A stretch of DNA of 64,000 nt from DAHUYF01 sp035945115 (lineage in GTDB: Bacteria > Pseudomonadota > Alphaproteobacteria > ATCC43930 > CGMCC-115725). Below are positions 18,843-26,688 of this stretch, one piece after another. The notes below the pieces were generated by a model. It saw nothing but the letters and a program-made list of their open reading frames with translations, searched no databases and had not been told where the DNA came from. The position numbers and the translations under genes are program-made. Positions within the stretch are counted from its first letter, which is position 1, and the number at the start of each line of letters is the position of its first letter. Where the stretch lies: NCBI GenBank assembly GCA_035945115.1, contig DASZAN010000059.1, positions 59,283 to 123,282 of the forward strand. The letters are read 5' to 3'.

Positions 18843-19804
18843 GCTGAGCCGCGCCGGAGGTAGTGAAGAGTGATCTCGGGTGGACAGTTGAGGCGAACGG
18901 GAACGATGCAGGATCCCGCGCCGACCGAGGTGTAACCGGCCATCGCACCATAGCGCCACGCACCTGCTCCCATGCGCCGCGGCAGCACCGAATCGAGCGT
19001 GATCGGGATCGCCCCGGGAAGGCAGATCTGCCCGCCATGGGTATGGCCGCTGAGCAGCAGATCAAAATCCGCATGGGCGGCTTGGCGATAAATTTCCGGG
19101 GTGTGCGACAACAGAATCGAGAACTCGCCCTCGGGAATGGGCGTGGCGGCTTTCTCGATGTTGTCGACGCGAAAATAGTGCGCATCGTCGATGCCGGCGA
19201 GATGAATGCGCTCGCTGCCGCGCGTGATCGGCACGCATTCGTTGAGCAGCATGCGGATTCCCATGGTTTCGAGCGCCGGGACCATCCTGATAGTGTCGTG
19301 GTTGCCGAGCACGCCGTAGACGGGGGCGTCCAGATGCTGGCGGATGCGCGCCAAGCCTTCCAGCGTCGCCACGAACGGGCCCGACGTGGCGGCACGGTAG
19401 TCGCCAGTGAGGACGCAGAGATCATAGCGAAGTCCGCGGGCGAGCTCGACGAGGTGGCGCATGGCGCCCTCACTCATCTCGACATGCAAATCGCTGAGGT
19501 GAAGGATCGCAAAGCCGTCGAAAGACGGCGGCAACCGCGCCGAGCGCACCTCGTTTTGGCGCACGTGAAGTCGCTCGGCATTGCGGCGGCCACGCCAATA
19601 AAGACCGCTGGCCTTGAGAGCGACGCGGATCAGGGCGTGAGCCGAATACCAATTCTCGATGTGAAAGAAATTGATGCCGCCGCCGAAGACGCGCGCTTCG
19701 TGGTCGGTCTCAATGCCGAGCCGCTGCCGTGCATGCGTGCGGCCGAGGCGCCGCTCGAGCCCAAGGAGGATGTCGTTGTCCACGCCGCGCCGTCGCTGAA
19801 ACAA
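18839..19804 (-). CDS. calcineurin-like metallophosphoesterase
   Basis: Two-metal phosphoesterase of the YkuE/LpxH-like group, probably acting on a phospholipid or nucleotide at the membrane. Metal-binding motifs appear in order: LHLSDLH, TGDYR (in place of GDxxD/E), LGNHD, LLSHTPE and SGHTHGGQ. The N-terminal 90 residues (including GINFFHIENWYSAH and YWRGRRNA) are specific to this subgroup. The start is unclear: TTG 19804 is the only standard start codon, and in-frame sequence upstream to about 19850 still looks protein-like. It converges on the CarS-like gene; a joint role in lipid metabolism is speculative. Confidence 0.82.
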   Translation of the reverse strand: MFQRRRGVDNDILLGLERRLGRTHARQRLGIETDHEARVFGGGINFFHIENWYSAHALIRVALKASGLYWRGRRNAERLHVRQNEVRSARLPPSFDGFAILHLSDLHVEMSEGAMRHLVELARGLRYDLCVLTGDYRAATSGPFVATLEGLARIRQHLDAPVYGVLGNHDTIRMVPALETMGIRMLLNECVPITRGSERIHLAGIDDAHYFRVDNIEKAATPIPEGEFSILLSHTPEIYRQAAHADFDLLLSGHTHGGQICLPGAIPITLDSVLPRRMGAGAWRYGAMAGYTSVGAGSCIVPVRLNCPPEITLHYLRRGSA

Positions 19805-19869
19805 GGTCGATGCACGGAACAGGATGAAGCGCGGCTCGCGCAGGGGTCAAGGTGCGTGCCCGCAACCGC

Positions 19870-20094
19870 CTATGCAAATGCACCGATGTGTTCCCAGTGG
19901 TCGCCGACCTTGCGGTACTGCCGCTTCACCGCCGACCAGGCAATGCGGTGCGCGATCTCCTCGCGTCGTTCCGGGTCGCGCTTGCCATAGCGTTGCCAGG
20001 TGTTGTTGAAAGCCGCCCGGAAGATGTCCTGCGCATGCGGCGGCAAGTGCGAGCGGATCGACAACGGCAGGTCGTCATTGCTCGCGTAAGGCAT
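19870..20094 (-). CDS. chaB: ChaB-family protein
   Basis: A 74-residue ChaB-type protein, a small basic fold once linked to cation transport regulation in E. coli but of uncertain role. Hallmarks are MPYASNDDLP, SIRSHLPPHAQDIFRAAFN and the C-terminal AHRIAWSAVKRQYRK, covering the whole domain. It begins 9 bp after the stop of the small secreted protein gene, so it is probably expressed from the FNR-type box at 20418. Related ChaB genes elsewhere occur in stress-response clusters. Confidence 0.88.
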   Translation of the reverse strand: MPYASNDDLPLSIRSHLPPHAQDIFRAAFNNTWQRYGKRDPERREEIAHRIAWSAVKRQYRKVGDHWEHIGAFA

Positions 20095-20102
20095 GGCAAA
20101 CC

Positions 20103-20360
20103 TTATGATTTGTTCATGGGCATGTCGTGCCGACGCATCTGCTTCATCATGGGGCAGTGCCTGTCGGTCTCGTGCATGCACGCATGCGTGGCGCCCATCT
20201 TCTGGTGCATCGGTTTGCCGGCGAGACAATCCTTCAGGTCCTGCGATTCCCAGGCATAGTCGTAGCAGCTCGCGGCATGCTTGTGGGCGGCGAGCGCAGG
20301 CAACGTCACCAGGACGGTGCCGGCAACGGTGATTGCAGCGAGAAGAAGTATGCGATGCAT
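20103..20360 (-). CDS. small secreted Cys/His/Met-rich protein
   Basis: An 85-residue protein. ATG 20360 is preceded by GGAGGA and begins a signal peptide (ILLLAAITVAGTVLVTLPALAA). The mature part holds four Cys, several His and many Met: AASCYDYAW, LKDCLAG, THACMHETDRHCPMMKQMRRHDMPM. Such a composition suggests metal binding, copper perhaps, or disulfide formation in the periplasm; this is inference. An FNR-type box is centred 64 bp upstream and a CTATTC -10-like element lies at 20390-20395. ChaB follows directly. Confidence 0.72.
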   Translation of the reverse strand: MHRILLLAAITVAGTVLVTLPALAAHKHAASCYDYAWESQDLKDCLAGKPMHQKMGATHACMHETDRHCPMMKQMRRHDMPMNKS

Positions 20361-20417
20361 TGGCGTCCTCCGGTATGGGGAACGCCACGAGAATAGCCGG
20401 TCCGGACTGGTTGGTGA

Positions 20418-20431
20418 TTGATCTGGGTCAA
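20418..20431 (-). promoter_or_regulatory. FNR/FixK-type box
   Basis: TTGATCTGGGTCAA, a near-perfect TTGAT-N4-ATCAA palindrome. Its centre is 64 bp before the ATG of the small secreted protein gene, which allows the -41.5 activator position and a leader of about 23 bases. Confidence 0.75.
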
Positions 20432-20463
20432 TTCGCTTTCGCGAGAACAGAGACGACGACGCC

Positions 20464-20799
20464 TTAGCGGCGGGTGCGGCGAGCGAAATCTTCAAGCTGT
20501 CGGCGCGCTGCGTCGAAGGCATCGTGGATCGCGACGTTCATATCGCCATGAGCGTGGTTCGCCGGATCACGGCCGACCACGATCTCGCGTCCCGGCACTT
20601 TGATGTCGATGCTCACCTGATAAAGCCGTCCCTTCGTCTGATGCCGAGGGCCACAGTCCACGACGACGTGGCAGCTCATGATGCGCGGATGGAAGCGGTC
20701 GAGCTTGTCGATGCGATCGCGCAGCTGCGCCTCGATTGCTTCGGACGGTGCCATGCCGCGAAAAGTGATTTGGGGCGAAAGTTCCATGGGATTCTCCAT
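20464..20799 (-). CDS. HPF/RaiA-type ribosome hibernation factor
   Basis: Ribosome-associated protein that would bind the 30S decoding region and silence or dimerise ribosomes during stress. The 111 residues show the S30AE fold pattern: PQITFRGMAPSEAIEAQLRD, IDKLDRFHPRIMSCHVVVD, YQVSIDIKVPGREIVVGRDP and the basic helix DAFDAARRQLEDFARR. It is the short form without the C-terminal dimerisation domain. ATG 20799 is chosen; 20787 is possible. It is last in a minus-strand run with two hypotheticals and DUF3775, behind the FNR-type box at 22021. Confidence 0.88.
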   Translation of the reverse strand: MENPMELSPQITFRGMAPSEAIEAQLRDRIDKLDRFHPRIMSCHVVVDCGPRHQTKGRLYQVSIDIKVPGREIVVGRDPANHAHGDMNVAIHDAFDAARRQLEDFARRTRR

Positions 20800-20831
20800 C
20801 TGCGCTTCGTTTCGAGGAGGCCGCGCGGCAG

Positions 20832-21143
20832 CTATGGGTGAGTACCTGCGGGCTCGATCCATTCACCGCAGAGAGCGGGATTCCCGCGGCAGCGCTCAAT
20901 GAAATGACGGAGCACGAGCTTGAGCTCGGCGGCGCGCCGGAAATCGCCGCGCGCTCGCGCCGCTGCGATGTCGTCGCGTATGATCGCCTTGATCGCCTGG
21001 CGACCGTCCGCGCAATGGACGAGATAGCAGCCGATCTCCGTGGCGATGATCTCGGGAAGATGTTCGTGCACCGCGATGGCATCGACCTCGTCGGGCAGGA
21101 GGTCGCTGAGGGCGATGCAGTCTTCCAAACTCAACACAGGCAT
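20832..21143 (-). CDS. conserved hypothetical protein, helical
   Basis: A 103-residue acidic helical protein. No named domain, but it resembles a small alphaproteobacterial group found in stress-type clusters (pattern LEDCIALSDLLPDEVDAIAVHEH, quoted in part, then DDIAAARARGDFRRAAELK). It has a His/Cys sprinkling but no clear metal motif. It sits between DUF3775 (21 bp upstream) and the hibernation factor gene (32 bp downstream) in one direction, so it likely belongs to the same transcript. The function is not known. Confidence 0.75.
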   Translation of the reverse strand: MPVLSLEDCIALSDLLPDEVDAIAVHEHLPEIIATEIGCYLVHCADGRQAIKAIIRDDIAAARARGDFRRAAELKLVLRHFIERCRGNPALCGEWIEPAGTHP

Positions 21144-21164
21144 CCTCCGCCGGTTGGACCGAGC

Positions 21165-21596
21165 TCAGAGACGATCGATTTCGTAGCTCTCACAAGAATA
21201 GCCGAGCTGGGAGAGTCCCTCTTCCAGGTAGTCGCCGAGCATGGGCATGCCGGTCAAATAAGCCGCGGAATGCCGGCGATGACGCTCTCTGGCCAAGGAG
21301 CGGGCGTCCGCCCAATCGGCCTTGTCGTAATCCCCGCGGCCAAGCCAGGCGAGTGCGATCAGGTCGATGACCTCGTCCTCGTTGAGAGTGTCGATGGCTG
21401 AGCGCAGCTCGGACGCCGTCGCGTCATCCGGATAATCCTCCAGTACTTCGCGCTCGCCGGCATCCGCGGGGTTGGAACCGGGATCTGGCTCGACCGGGTC
21501 CACCTTCGCATCGAACGCGCGCGCCTTGACGATGATGAAACAAACCTTCTCCGGGCTGATGTTCAGTTCGACTGGTATTTCCTGTGTTTCGCTCAT
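21165..21596 (-). CDS. DUF3775 protein
   Basis: A 143-residue cytoplasmic protein of the DUF3775 family: NISPEKVCFIIVKARAFDAK at the N-terminus, the acidic centre EVLEDYPDDATASELRSAI, and LIALAWLGRGDYDKADWAD. The C-terminal half has HRRHSAAYLTGMPMLGDYLEEGL. The family is of unknown function and common in alphaproteobacteria. ATG 21596 is used. It is the second gene of the four-gene group ending with the hibernation factor. Confidence 0.82.
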   Translation of the reverse strand: MSETQEIPVELNISPEKVCFIIVKARAFDAKVDPVEPDPGSNPADAGEREVLEDYPDDATASELRSAIDTLNEDEVIDLIALAWLGRGDYDKADWADARSLARERHRRHSAAYLTGMPMLGDYLEEGLSQLGYSCESYEIDRL

Positions 21597-21641
21597 GGAT
21601 TGTGCCTTCGCGTCATTTGCGATCATGTGGAACGTCGACTG

Positions 21642-21968
21642 CTAATGCAGGTCTTCGGCCGTTTCGGGGCGAGCAGCGCGCTCCGAGCACCCGTTCGGAT
21701 CAACGGAAACCGTCCCTGGGAGAGCATCGTCCATGGCGAATGCTGCGGCGTCGCTCTCCACGCTCGACGGCCGGTCGACGATCGGATGGCTGAGGATCGT
21801 GGCGGGAAGATCCGTTTCTGGGTTCTCTCCAGCGCCCAAGAGCGCAGGCTCGTCATGCATAACTTGCGCGTCGACATTCGCAGTCGGCGTCGGCGCTGAC
21901 CGTCCAACGGCCTTGCGAGGATCTTTCCGTCCACGGGGTCGATCCATGGCTTTTCGAACGCTCGTCAT
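21642..21968 (-). CDS. hypothetical hydrophilic protein, first gene of hibernation-factor group
   Basis: A predicted 108-residue polar, probably disordered protein with a basic N-terminus (KAMDRPRGRKDPRKAVGR) and an acidic Pro/Asp-rich remainder. No family recognised. Support comes from position: an FNR-type box is centred 59 bp before ATG 21968, a TAGTGT -10-like element lies at 21993-21998, and DUF3775 follows after 45 bp. The opposite strand is also open here, so coding status is not certain; the transcript could start here without this gene being translated. Confidence 0.5.
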   Translation of the reverse strand: MTSVRKAMDRPRGRKDPRKAVGRSAPTPTANVDAQVMHDEPALLGAGENPETDLPATILSHPIVDRPSSVESDAAAFAMDDALPGTVSVDPNGCSERAARPETAEDLH

Positions 21969-22020
21969 GAGGGCCTCCACAGTGACCGCCCTACACTATT
22001 GCCCCACGAGATCCGAGGCT

Positions 22021-22034
22021 TTGACCCACATCAA
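22021..22034 (-). promoter_or_regulatory. FNR/FixK-type box
   Basis: TTGACCCACATCAA, centred 59 bp upstream of ATG 21968. The same spacing is seen at the BON gene box, which supports activation from about -41.5. The site also follows the phaC stop by 27 bp on the other side. Confidence 0.75.
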
Positions 22035-22060
22035 AAGATGCAACGTCGAGTTTGGTGCTC

Positions 22061-23890
22061 TCAATCCCCGAGGACATATTGGCCGGGCGCATCGGCGAGC
22101 GGCGGGTAGCGCTTGGCCGAATCCCCGAGCTGTGGCGGCGCCGCCGCCGGCGCGGAACGCTCGGCGAGCCAATCCTTCCAAACCGGCCACCATGAGCCTT
22201 GCTGGACCGCTGTTACCGACGCCCACGTTTCCGGATCGACATACTGGCCGTCCGCCGGCCGGTGGCTTCGTTGGTAGTGACGCCCCTCGGTCGACGGCGG
22301 ATCGACGATACCGACATTGTGTCCGCCGGACGTTAGGACGAAGGTGATCTCCGCATCGGTTAGCAGGTGGATCTTGTGAACCGATCGCCAGGGTGCGACG
22401 TGATCCCAGAGTGTCGCGACAACGAAGATCGGCGTGCGAATATCGGAGAGTGCAACGGGCCTGCTCTCGACGAGGTAGCGGCCTTCGGCAAGGTCATTGC
22501 GCAGAAAAAGTCCGCGCAAATATTCAGAATGCATGCGATAGGGGAGCCGCGTCGCATCTGCGTTCCACGCCATCAGGTCGCTCATCGGCGGGCGCTCGCC
22601 CATCAGATACTGGCGCACCATCCGCGACCAAATGAGATCGTTGGAGCGCAGCAGCTGGAAGGCGCCAGACATTTGACGCGCGTCCAGGTACCCCTGCTCC
22701 CACATGGTATCTTCAAGATAAGCGAGCTGGCTCTCCCCCGTGAAAAGGGTCAGCTCACCCGCCTCATGGAAGTCGGTCTGGGCCGCAAGGAGCGTTACCG
22801 TCTTCAGTCGGTCGTCGCCATCGCGCGCCATGGCCGCGGCAGTGATGGCGAGCAGCGTCCCACCGAGGCAATAGCCGCAGGCGTGAACCGGCGCATGTCC
22901 ACAAATGGCTCCGAGCGCATCAAGCGCGGCAAGCACGCCGAGGCGGCGATAATCATCCATTCCAAGATCGCGCTGCTCCGCCGTCGGATTGCGCCATGAG
23001 ATCATGAAGACCGTGAAACCATTCTCGACGAGATAGCGCACGAGGGAATTCTCGGGCGAAAGATCGAGGATGTAGTACTTCATGATCCAGGCGGGCACGA
23101 TGAGGATCGGCTCGGGACGAACCTCTTGCGTCGCCGGCGCGTATTGAAGGAGCTCGATGAGCTCGTTGCGGTAAACGACCTTGCCGGGCGTAACGGCAAC
23201 CTCTCTCCCGGGACGAAACGCGTCCGTGCCGGCCGGCTTCCGTGCGGCGATAGCACGCTCCCAGTCGCCGAGGAAATTGAGAGCGCCGCGGACAAAATTC
23301 TGCCCGCCGTCCGTCAGCGTCTGCCGCAGCACCTCGGGATTGGTCAGGACAAAATTCGAGGGCGAAAAGACATCGAGGATTTGACGAGCGACGAACGCAA
23401 CGATGCGTTCATTTCCGGCGGAAACGCCGCGGATGCCGGTCGTCGCGTTGTGCCACCACTGCTGCTGGAGCAGGAAATATTGGTAAATCTGGCTAAATGG
23501 CGGTTCGCGCCACGCGTCGCCGACGAAACGATGATCCTGGGGCAACGGATCGATGCAGGGCGGCGTGCTCCTGTCGGCGAGGGAATGCGCGAGATAAAGC
23601 GCGAAGCGCACCCATTTCCGCGTGGCTTTCTCCGAGAGCGCAACCTGCTTCCCCGGCGCATTCGCCAAATGAATGGCCCAGTCGGCGAACGGCAGCATCA
23701 GCGCCGCCGGCGACAGGGAAGCCGTAAATCGCGCCTGCCAAGCGTGAAGCAGCCGGTCGACGGTCTCGGCACGGGCTGCGTCCGGACCGAGCTCGTCGGC
23801 CGACGGCTGAACCAACTCCTGCCTCGGAATCGGTCGCGGCGTTGCCGCAACGCTCGGTACTGGCCCGCCGCGCCCTGAATCGGGTGTCAT
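22061..23890 (-). CDS. phaC: poly(3-hydroxyalkanoate) synthase
   Basis: Polymerises hydroxyacyl-CoA into storage polyester on granules. The 609 residues hold the PhaC N-terminal domain (about 60-230) and an alpha/beta-hydrolase core with the lipase-like box GYCLGG, catalytic Cys341, an Asp in VATLWDHVAPW and a His in SGGHNVGIV. Length and motifs fit the class I-like group. The start ATG 23890 overlaps the BON gene stop (ATGA), so translation is coupled. The FNR-type boxes before the BON gene put polymer synthesis under oxygen control. No phaA, phaB or phasin is adjacent. Confidence 0.93.
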   Translation of the reverse strand: MTPDSGRGGPVPSVAATPRPIPRQELVQPSADELGPDAARAETVDRLLHAWQARFTASLSPAALMLPFADWAIHLANAPGKQVALSEKATRKWVRFALYLAHSLADRSTPPCIDPLPQDHRFVGDAWREPPFSQIYQYFLLQQQWWHNATTGIRGVSAGNERIVAFVARQILDVFSPSNFVLTNPEVLRQTLTDGGQNFVRGALNFLGDWERAIAARKPAGTDAFRPGREVAVTPGKVVYRNELIELLQYAPATQEVRPEPILIVPAWIMKYYILDLSPENSLVRYLVENGFTVFMISWRNPTAEQRDLGMDDYRRLGVLAALDALGAICGHAPVHACGYCLGGTLLAITAAAMARDGDDRLKTVTLLAAQTDFHEAGELTLFTGESQLAYLEDTMWEQGYLDARQMSGAFQLLRSNDLIWSRMVRQYLMGERPPMSDLMAWNADATRLPYRMHSEYLRGLFLRNDLAEGRYLVESRPVALSDIRTPIFVVATLWDHVAPWRSVHKIHLLTDAEITFVLTSGGHNVGIVDPPSTEGRHYQRSHRPADGQYVDPETWASVTAVQQGSWWPVWKDWLAERSAPAAAPPQLGDSAKRYPPLADAPGQYVLGD

Positions 23891-24543
23891 GGCCGTGTGA
23901 GTTCGATCTCGTCCTCGACCTCGGTCACGCCCGGCGCGGACCAGGCGGCGCGCTCGGCGGCTTCACGCTCGACCCATGCGCTGACCTTGCCCCCAAGCGT
24001 CACACGCCCGCCGGAAACACGGACCGTGATCTTGTCGGCGTCGAGCACGGCATGGCGCGCCATCGCGGCTCGGATCTTGTCATGGACATCGGCCGCCCGC
24101 GGCTTTGGCCGCACGGAAATGTCATTGATCACCGACCGAACGCCGCTGAGCTTGCGCACGTCGTATTCGGCTTCAACCCGCTGGAAGTCCCAGTCGACGA
24201 TCCCGGAAAGGGTTACGATGCCGTGCTCCACCTTGAGGGCGATGCGATCTCCGGGGACCGCCACGTCCCAATGGAGAATTCTGAGCGCGCGCGCCGCAAT
24301 CTCGTCATCGGCCAACTTCTTGTCCGAGGGCAGTCGGACCTCGATCTCCTCGGCGACGGCTTTGACGCCCCTCACCTCGCGGACCGTGCGCTCCGCGGCA
24401 AATTTTTCGGCATAGCTGCTGACATGACCTGTGAGCGTCACAACGCCGTCGCGAGCACTGACGCCGATATGGGCAGCATCGACGCTGGGCTCGAATTCGA
24501 GCGTATCGATCACGCGCTGCTGTAGCTGGAGATCCTCCTTCAT
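23887..24543 (-). CDS. triple BON-domain protein
   Basis: A 218-residue protein of three consecutive BON domains (residues about 5-72, 78-145, 150-215), each with the pattern of a helix then GxVTLxGxV: ARDGVVTLTGHVSSY, EHGIVTLSGIVDW and SGGRVTLGGKVSAW. No signal peptide is seen, so it seems cytoplasmic, unlike OsmY. BON domains are thought to bind phospholipid or carbohydrate surfaces; binding to the PHA granule surface is a tempting idea given coupling to phaC. ATG 24543 has GGAG at 7 bp. An FNR-type box lies about 65 bp upstream. Confidence 0.88.
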   Translation of the reverse strand: MKEDLQLQQRVIDTLEFEPSVDAAHIGVSARDGVVTLTGHVSSYAEKFAAERTVREVRGVKAVAEEIEVRLPSDKKLADDEIAARALRILHWDVAVPGDRIALKVEHGIVTLSGIVDWDFQRVEAEYDVRKLSGVRSVINDISVRPKPRAADVHDKIRAAMARHAVLDADKITVRVSGGRVTLGGKVSAWVEREAAERAAWSAPGVTEVEDEIELTRP

Positions 24544-24601
24544 GGGCAACTCCTGTCTCGCGTCTCAGCGACGACATTGCACCGAGAGCCGTGCGCCGAC
24601 A

Positions 24602-24615
24602 TTGATGTGCGTCAA
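24602..24615 (-). promoter_or_regulatory. FNR/FixK-type box for BON-phaC
   Basis: TTGATGTGCGTCAA, centred 65 bp before ATG 24543. This gives a -41.5-type position with a leader of about 24 bases. Confidence 0.75.
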
Positions 24616-24702
24616 TACGGGGACCGATCGAGGGCGTTGGCAATCTCGGCGTTGTGAGCGGGCATGATCCGACTATTGCAGCCACGGCGGCGGCGACGAA
24701 CC

Positions 24703-24716
24703 TTGATCCACGTCAA
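24703..24716. promoter_or_regulatory. second FNR/FixK-type box
   Basis: TTGATCCACGTCAA, 101 bp from the first box, in the same 252-bp gap. It could be a second upstream site for BON-phaC or serve an undetected plus-strand transcript. Confidence 0.6.
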
Positions 24717-24801
24717 GGTGGCCGCGGGAGCGTGAAGCCGCGACATTGGAGGGAGCCAGCGAGGCTGCGAGCCCGGCCAACGCCCTGGGTTGGCTTACGA
24801 C

Positions 24802-24990
24802 CTACCCCGAAAGGCGCCGTCGTGGACCCAGGCGCGCATTCGATCGCGCCAGCTCAGCCCGCTGTTCCTCCAGGGCCGCGAGAAGGGCGGCAAAGCGGTC
24901 GCGTTCGACCGTCGGTCGTGTATGGAACGCGGCGATCGCGCTATCCAGCCGACGAAGCTGCCCGTCATCGTGAACGATCAGACTGCGCAT
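24802..24990 (-). CDS. small hypothetical protein downstream of the FixK-like gene
   Basis: A 62-residue predicted protein from ATG 24990 with a good GGAGGGG site 4 bp before it. Sequence: SLIVHDDGQLRRLDSAIAAF then a charged helix EEQRAELARSNARLG that could form a coiled coil. No family recognised. It follows the FixK-like gene by 28 bp on the same strand, so it may be cotranscribed with it. The short length and open opposite strand keep confidence moderate. Confidence 0.5.
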   Translation of the reverse strand: MRSLIVHDDGQLRRLDSAIAAFHTRPTVERDRFAALLAALEEQRAELARSNARLGPRRRLSG

Positions 24991-25018
24991 TTTCCCCTCC
25001 AGGCAGTAGCGGTGATGG

Positions 25019-25711
25019 TCACGCCGCTTCGGCCAGATCTTCGAGCGCATCGCCGTCCTGAACGATCACATTGGCCGCGCCCTCCAAACCGATCACGCCT
25101 TGCGTCTTGAACTGACTGAAGGCGCGGCTCACCGTCTCCGTGGTAAGCCCAAGGTGGTCGGCGATATCGCTCCGCGTCATCGGCAGAGACATGTGCTCCG
25201 CGTTCTTGCTCCGTGCCGCCATGGTGAGGAGAAACGATGCGACGCGTTCGGTCGCTGTCTTTCGGCCGAGAAGGAGCATTTGTTGCTGGGCCGCCACCAA
25301 TTGGCGGGAGAGCACGGCCAGCAGTTGCCGATGGAGCCGCGGCTCGAGCGACCGATCGATGGCGCTTCGGGCATACCGCCGCAGCGTCGTCTCGGTGACG
25401 GCTTCTGCGGTGAAGCGATAGACGTGGTCGGCGTCGAGCGCAATGAAGTCGCCCGGAAGAAAAAACTCACCGATGTGCCGACGCCCATCCGCGAGAAGCT
25501 GACAGCTGCGCACCGCACCGGTTACCACCCGGAAAAAGTAGCGAGCGTGATCACCTTCGGTGAAGACTGTTCCGTCCCGCTTCAGCGAAACGAGTGCCGA
25601 TAAGCCGTTGAGGAATGAAAAATCGGCGGCGTCGTTGTTGATCCCGTTTGCGCGTGGAACGCGAGAATCGCGTGACAATAACGCCTTGTTGGCGGCGGTT
25701 GCTGGTAACAT
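25019..25711 (-). CDS. Crp/Fnr-family transcriptional regulator, FixK-like
   Basis: A 230-residue regulator with an N-terminal cyclic-nucleotide-like sensor domain (about 30-140: GTVFTEGDHARYFFRVVTGAV in part, FFLPGDFIAL) and a C-terminal winged helix whose recognition helix reads TTETVSRAFSQFKTQGVI, the E-SR pattern that reads TTGA half-sites. The N-terminus lacks the clustered cysteines that hold the FNR iron-sulfur cluster, so it is FixK-like, probably controlled by its own expression or a partner. Its predicted DNA target matches the TTGAN-N4-NTCAA boxes that surround it. ATG 25711 follows GAGGGG. Confidence 0.92.
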   Translation of the reverse strand: MLPATAANKALLSRDSRVPRANGINNDAADFSFLNGLSALVSLKRDGTVFTEGDHARYFFRVVTGAVRSCQLLADGRRHIGEFFLPGDFIALDADHVYRFTAEAVTETTLRRYARSAIDRSLEPRLHRQLLAVLSRQLVAAQQQMLLLGRKTATERVASFLLTMAARSKNAEHMSLPMTRSDIADHLGLTTETVSRAFSQFKTQGVIGLEGAANVIVQDGDALEDLAEAA

Positions 25712-25990
25712 CGACCCCTCCTGAGCGTGTGCGTCGTTGGGTCTGATCGTCCCTGATCGGTCAAGGCGTGAAAATCCGGATCACTACGTAAGCATTTGTA
25801 CGTATCGAGAGCGGCTAGGTCTCGGCCTCGATGACTCTAGAGATCGTTGGAGCTGCACTACCTTTCGCTCACGCCAGCAGACTTCCCATTGAAATAAGCT
25901 GGCAGTAGCATGCCTCCTCGAGGCTGCCCGGGTTCAACCAACACAAAGAGCCGCAGTCAAGCTGGCGCGGACGCTTTTCGAGGTGCTTCC

Positions 25991-26446
25991 ATGTTGCCGT
26001 CACCGGCCCAACTGCGGGAGCAATCGCGAATCTATCGGGAAGCCGCTCGTGAGGCGTCGAGTGCCGAGGCGAAGCGGCACCTTGCCGCGTATGCGTTCGC
26101 GATGGCGCAGATCGCCGAAGGGATCGAACGCGAGAAACGGGGCGAAAACGCCGACCACTTTGAGCGCATGCTCACAGATGCGTTGGGCTATGTTCTCGAG
26201 GTCGCGCCAAGTGAATTGCGCTCAATCGCCGATAAGGGCAAGCAGCGGGCCGCGGCAGCGGAGGGCCATCGAATCAAGGTGTTGAGAGCAAAAGCGGAGG
26301 AGCTACGGGCAACGGCGGACGATTTCACCATCCCGTCAGCCCAAGTGTCGCTTCGAAGAGCCGCCGCCAACTGCGACAAGCTCGCTGACGAGGCCGAGGC
26401 GAAACTCGCCGGCCGGTCGTCGGCACCAAGAGGACAGGCCGGCTAA
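25991..26446 (+). CDS. conserved hypothetical helical protein
   Basis: A 151-residue almost wholly helical, charged protein from ATG 25991: AQLREQSRIYREAAREASSAEAKR (in part), FAMAQIAEGIEREKRGENAD, and a C-terminal coiled-coil-like stretch VLRAKAEELRATADDF, ending LADEAEAKLAGR. No catalytic motif and no membrane segment. It resembles short alphaproteobacterial proteins of unknown role. It lies between the FixK-like gene and the host-attachment-family gene, but no FNR-type box was found before it. The frame is open further upstream, so the start could be earlier. Confidence 0.65.
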   Translation: MLPSPAQLREQSRIYREAAREASSAEAKRHLAAYAFAMAQIAEGIEREKRGENADHFERMLTDALGYVLEVAPSELRSIADKGKQRAAAAEGHRIKVLRAKAEELRATADDFTIPSAQVSLRRAAANCDKLADEAEAKLAGRSSAPRGQAG

Positions 26447-26615
26447 GCTTGGCGCGCAAGCTCGTTGGCTTCCAGTGGCGCAATCAAGTTTTGCGACAGG
26501 TGCGTGACCGACCCTGATCGGGGAGGGAGTTCCCGCCGGGGCATGCCTGGTTCTCGATGGCCCAAGTCGCCTTGAGGCAGATGAAAAGGACGAGCTCGCC
26601 TGATGCCGAGGGGCT

Positions 26616-26629
26616 TTGAGCTAAGTCAA
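26616..26629 (+). promoter_or_regulatory. FNR/FixK-type box
   Basis: TTGAGCTAAGTCAA, one base off TTGAT in the left half. Its centre is 66 bp before ATG 26689, the same geometry as the other sites. Confidence 0.65.
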
Positions 26630-26688
26630 CGCGGCCCATATCTGTAGGGAGGAGACTTCTTTTGCGTCCAGATCACCAGGAGGTATTC

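Noticed and set aside
21733..22347. Plus-strand 204-codon frame between DUF3775 and phaC
   Set aside because: Low-complexity Ala/Arg/Pro sequence that crosses the end of phaC; no motif and no ribosome binding site.
25740..25775. Possible FNR-type box before the FixK-like gene (CTGATCGGTCAA)
   Set aside because: The spacing between half-sites is too short for the TTGAN-N4-NTCAA form, so autoregulation is not supported by this site.
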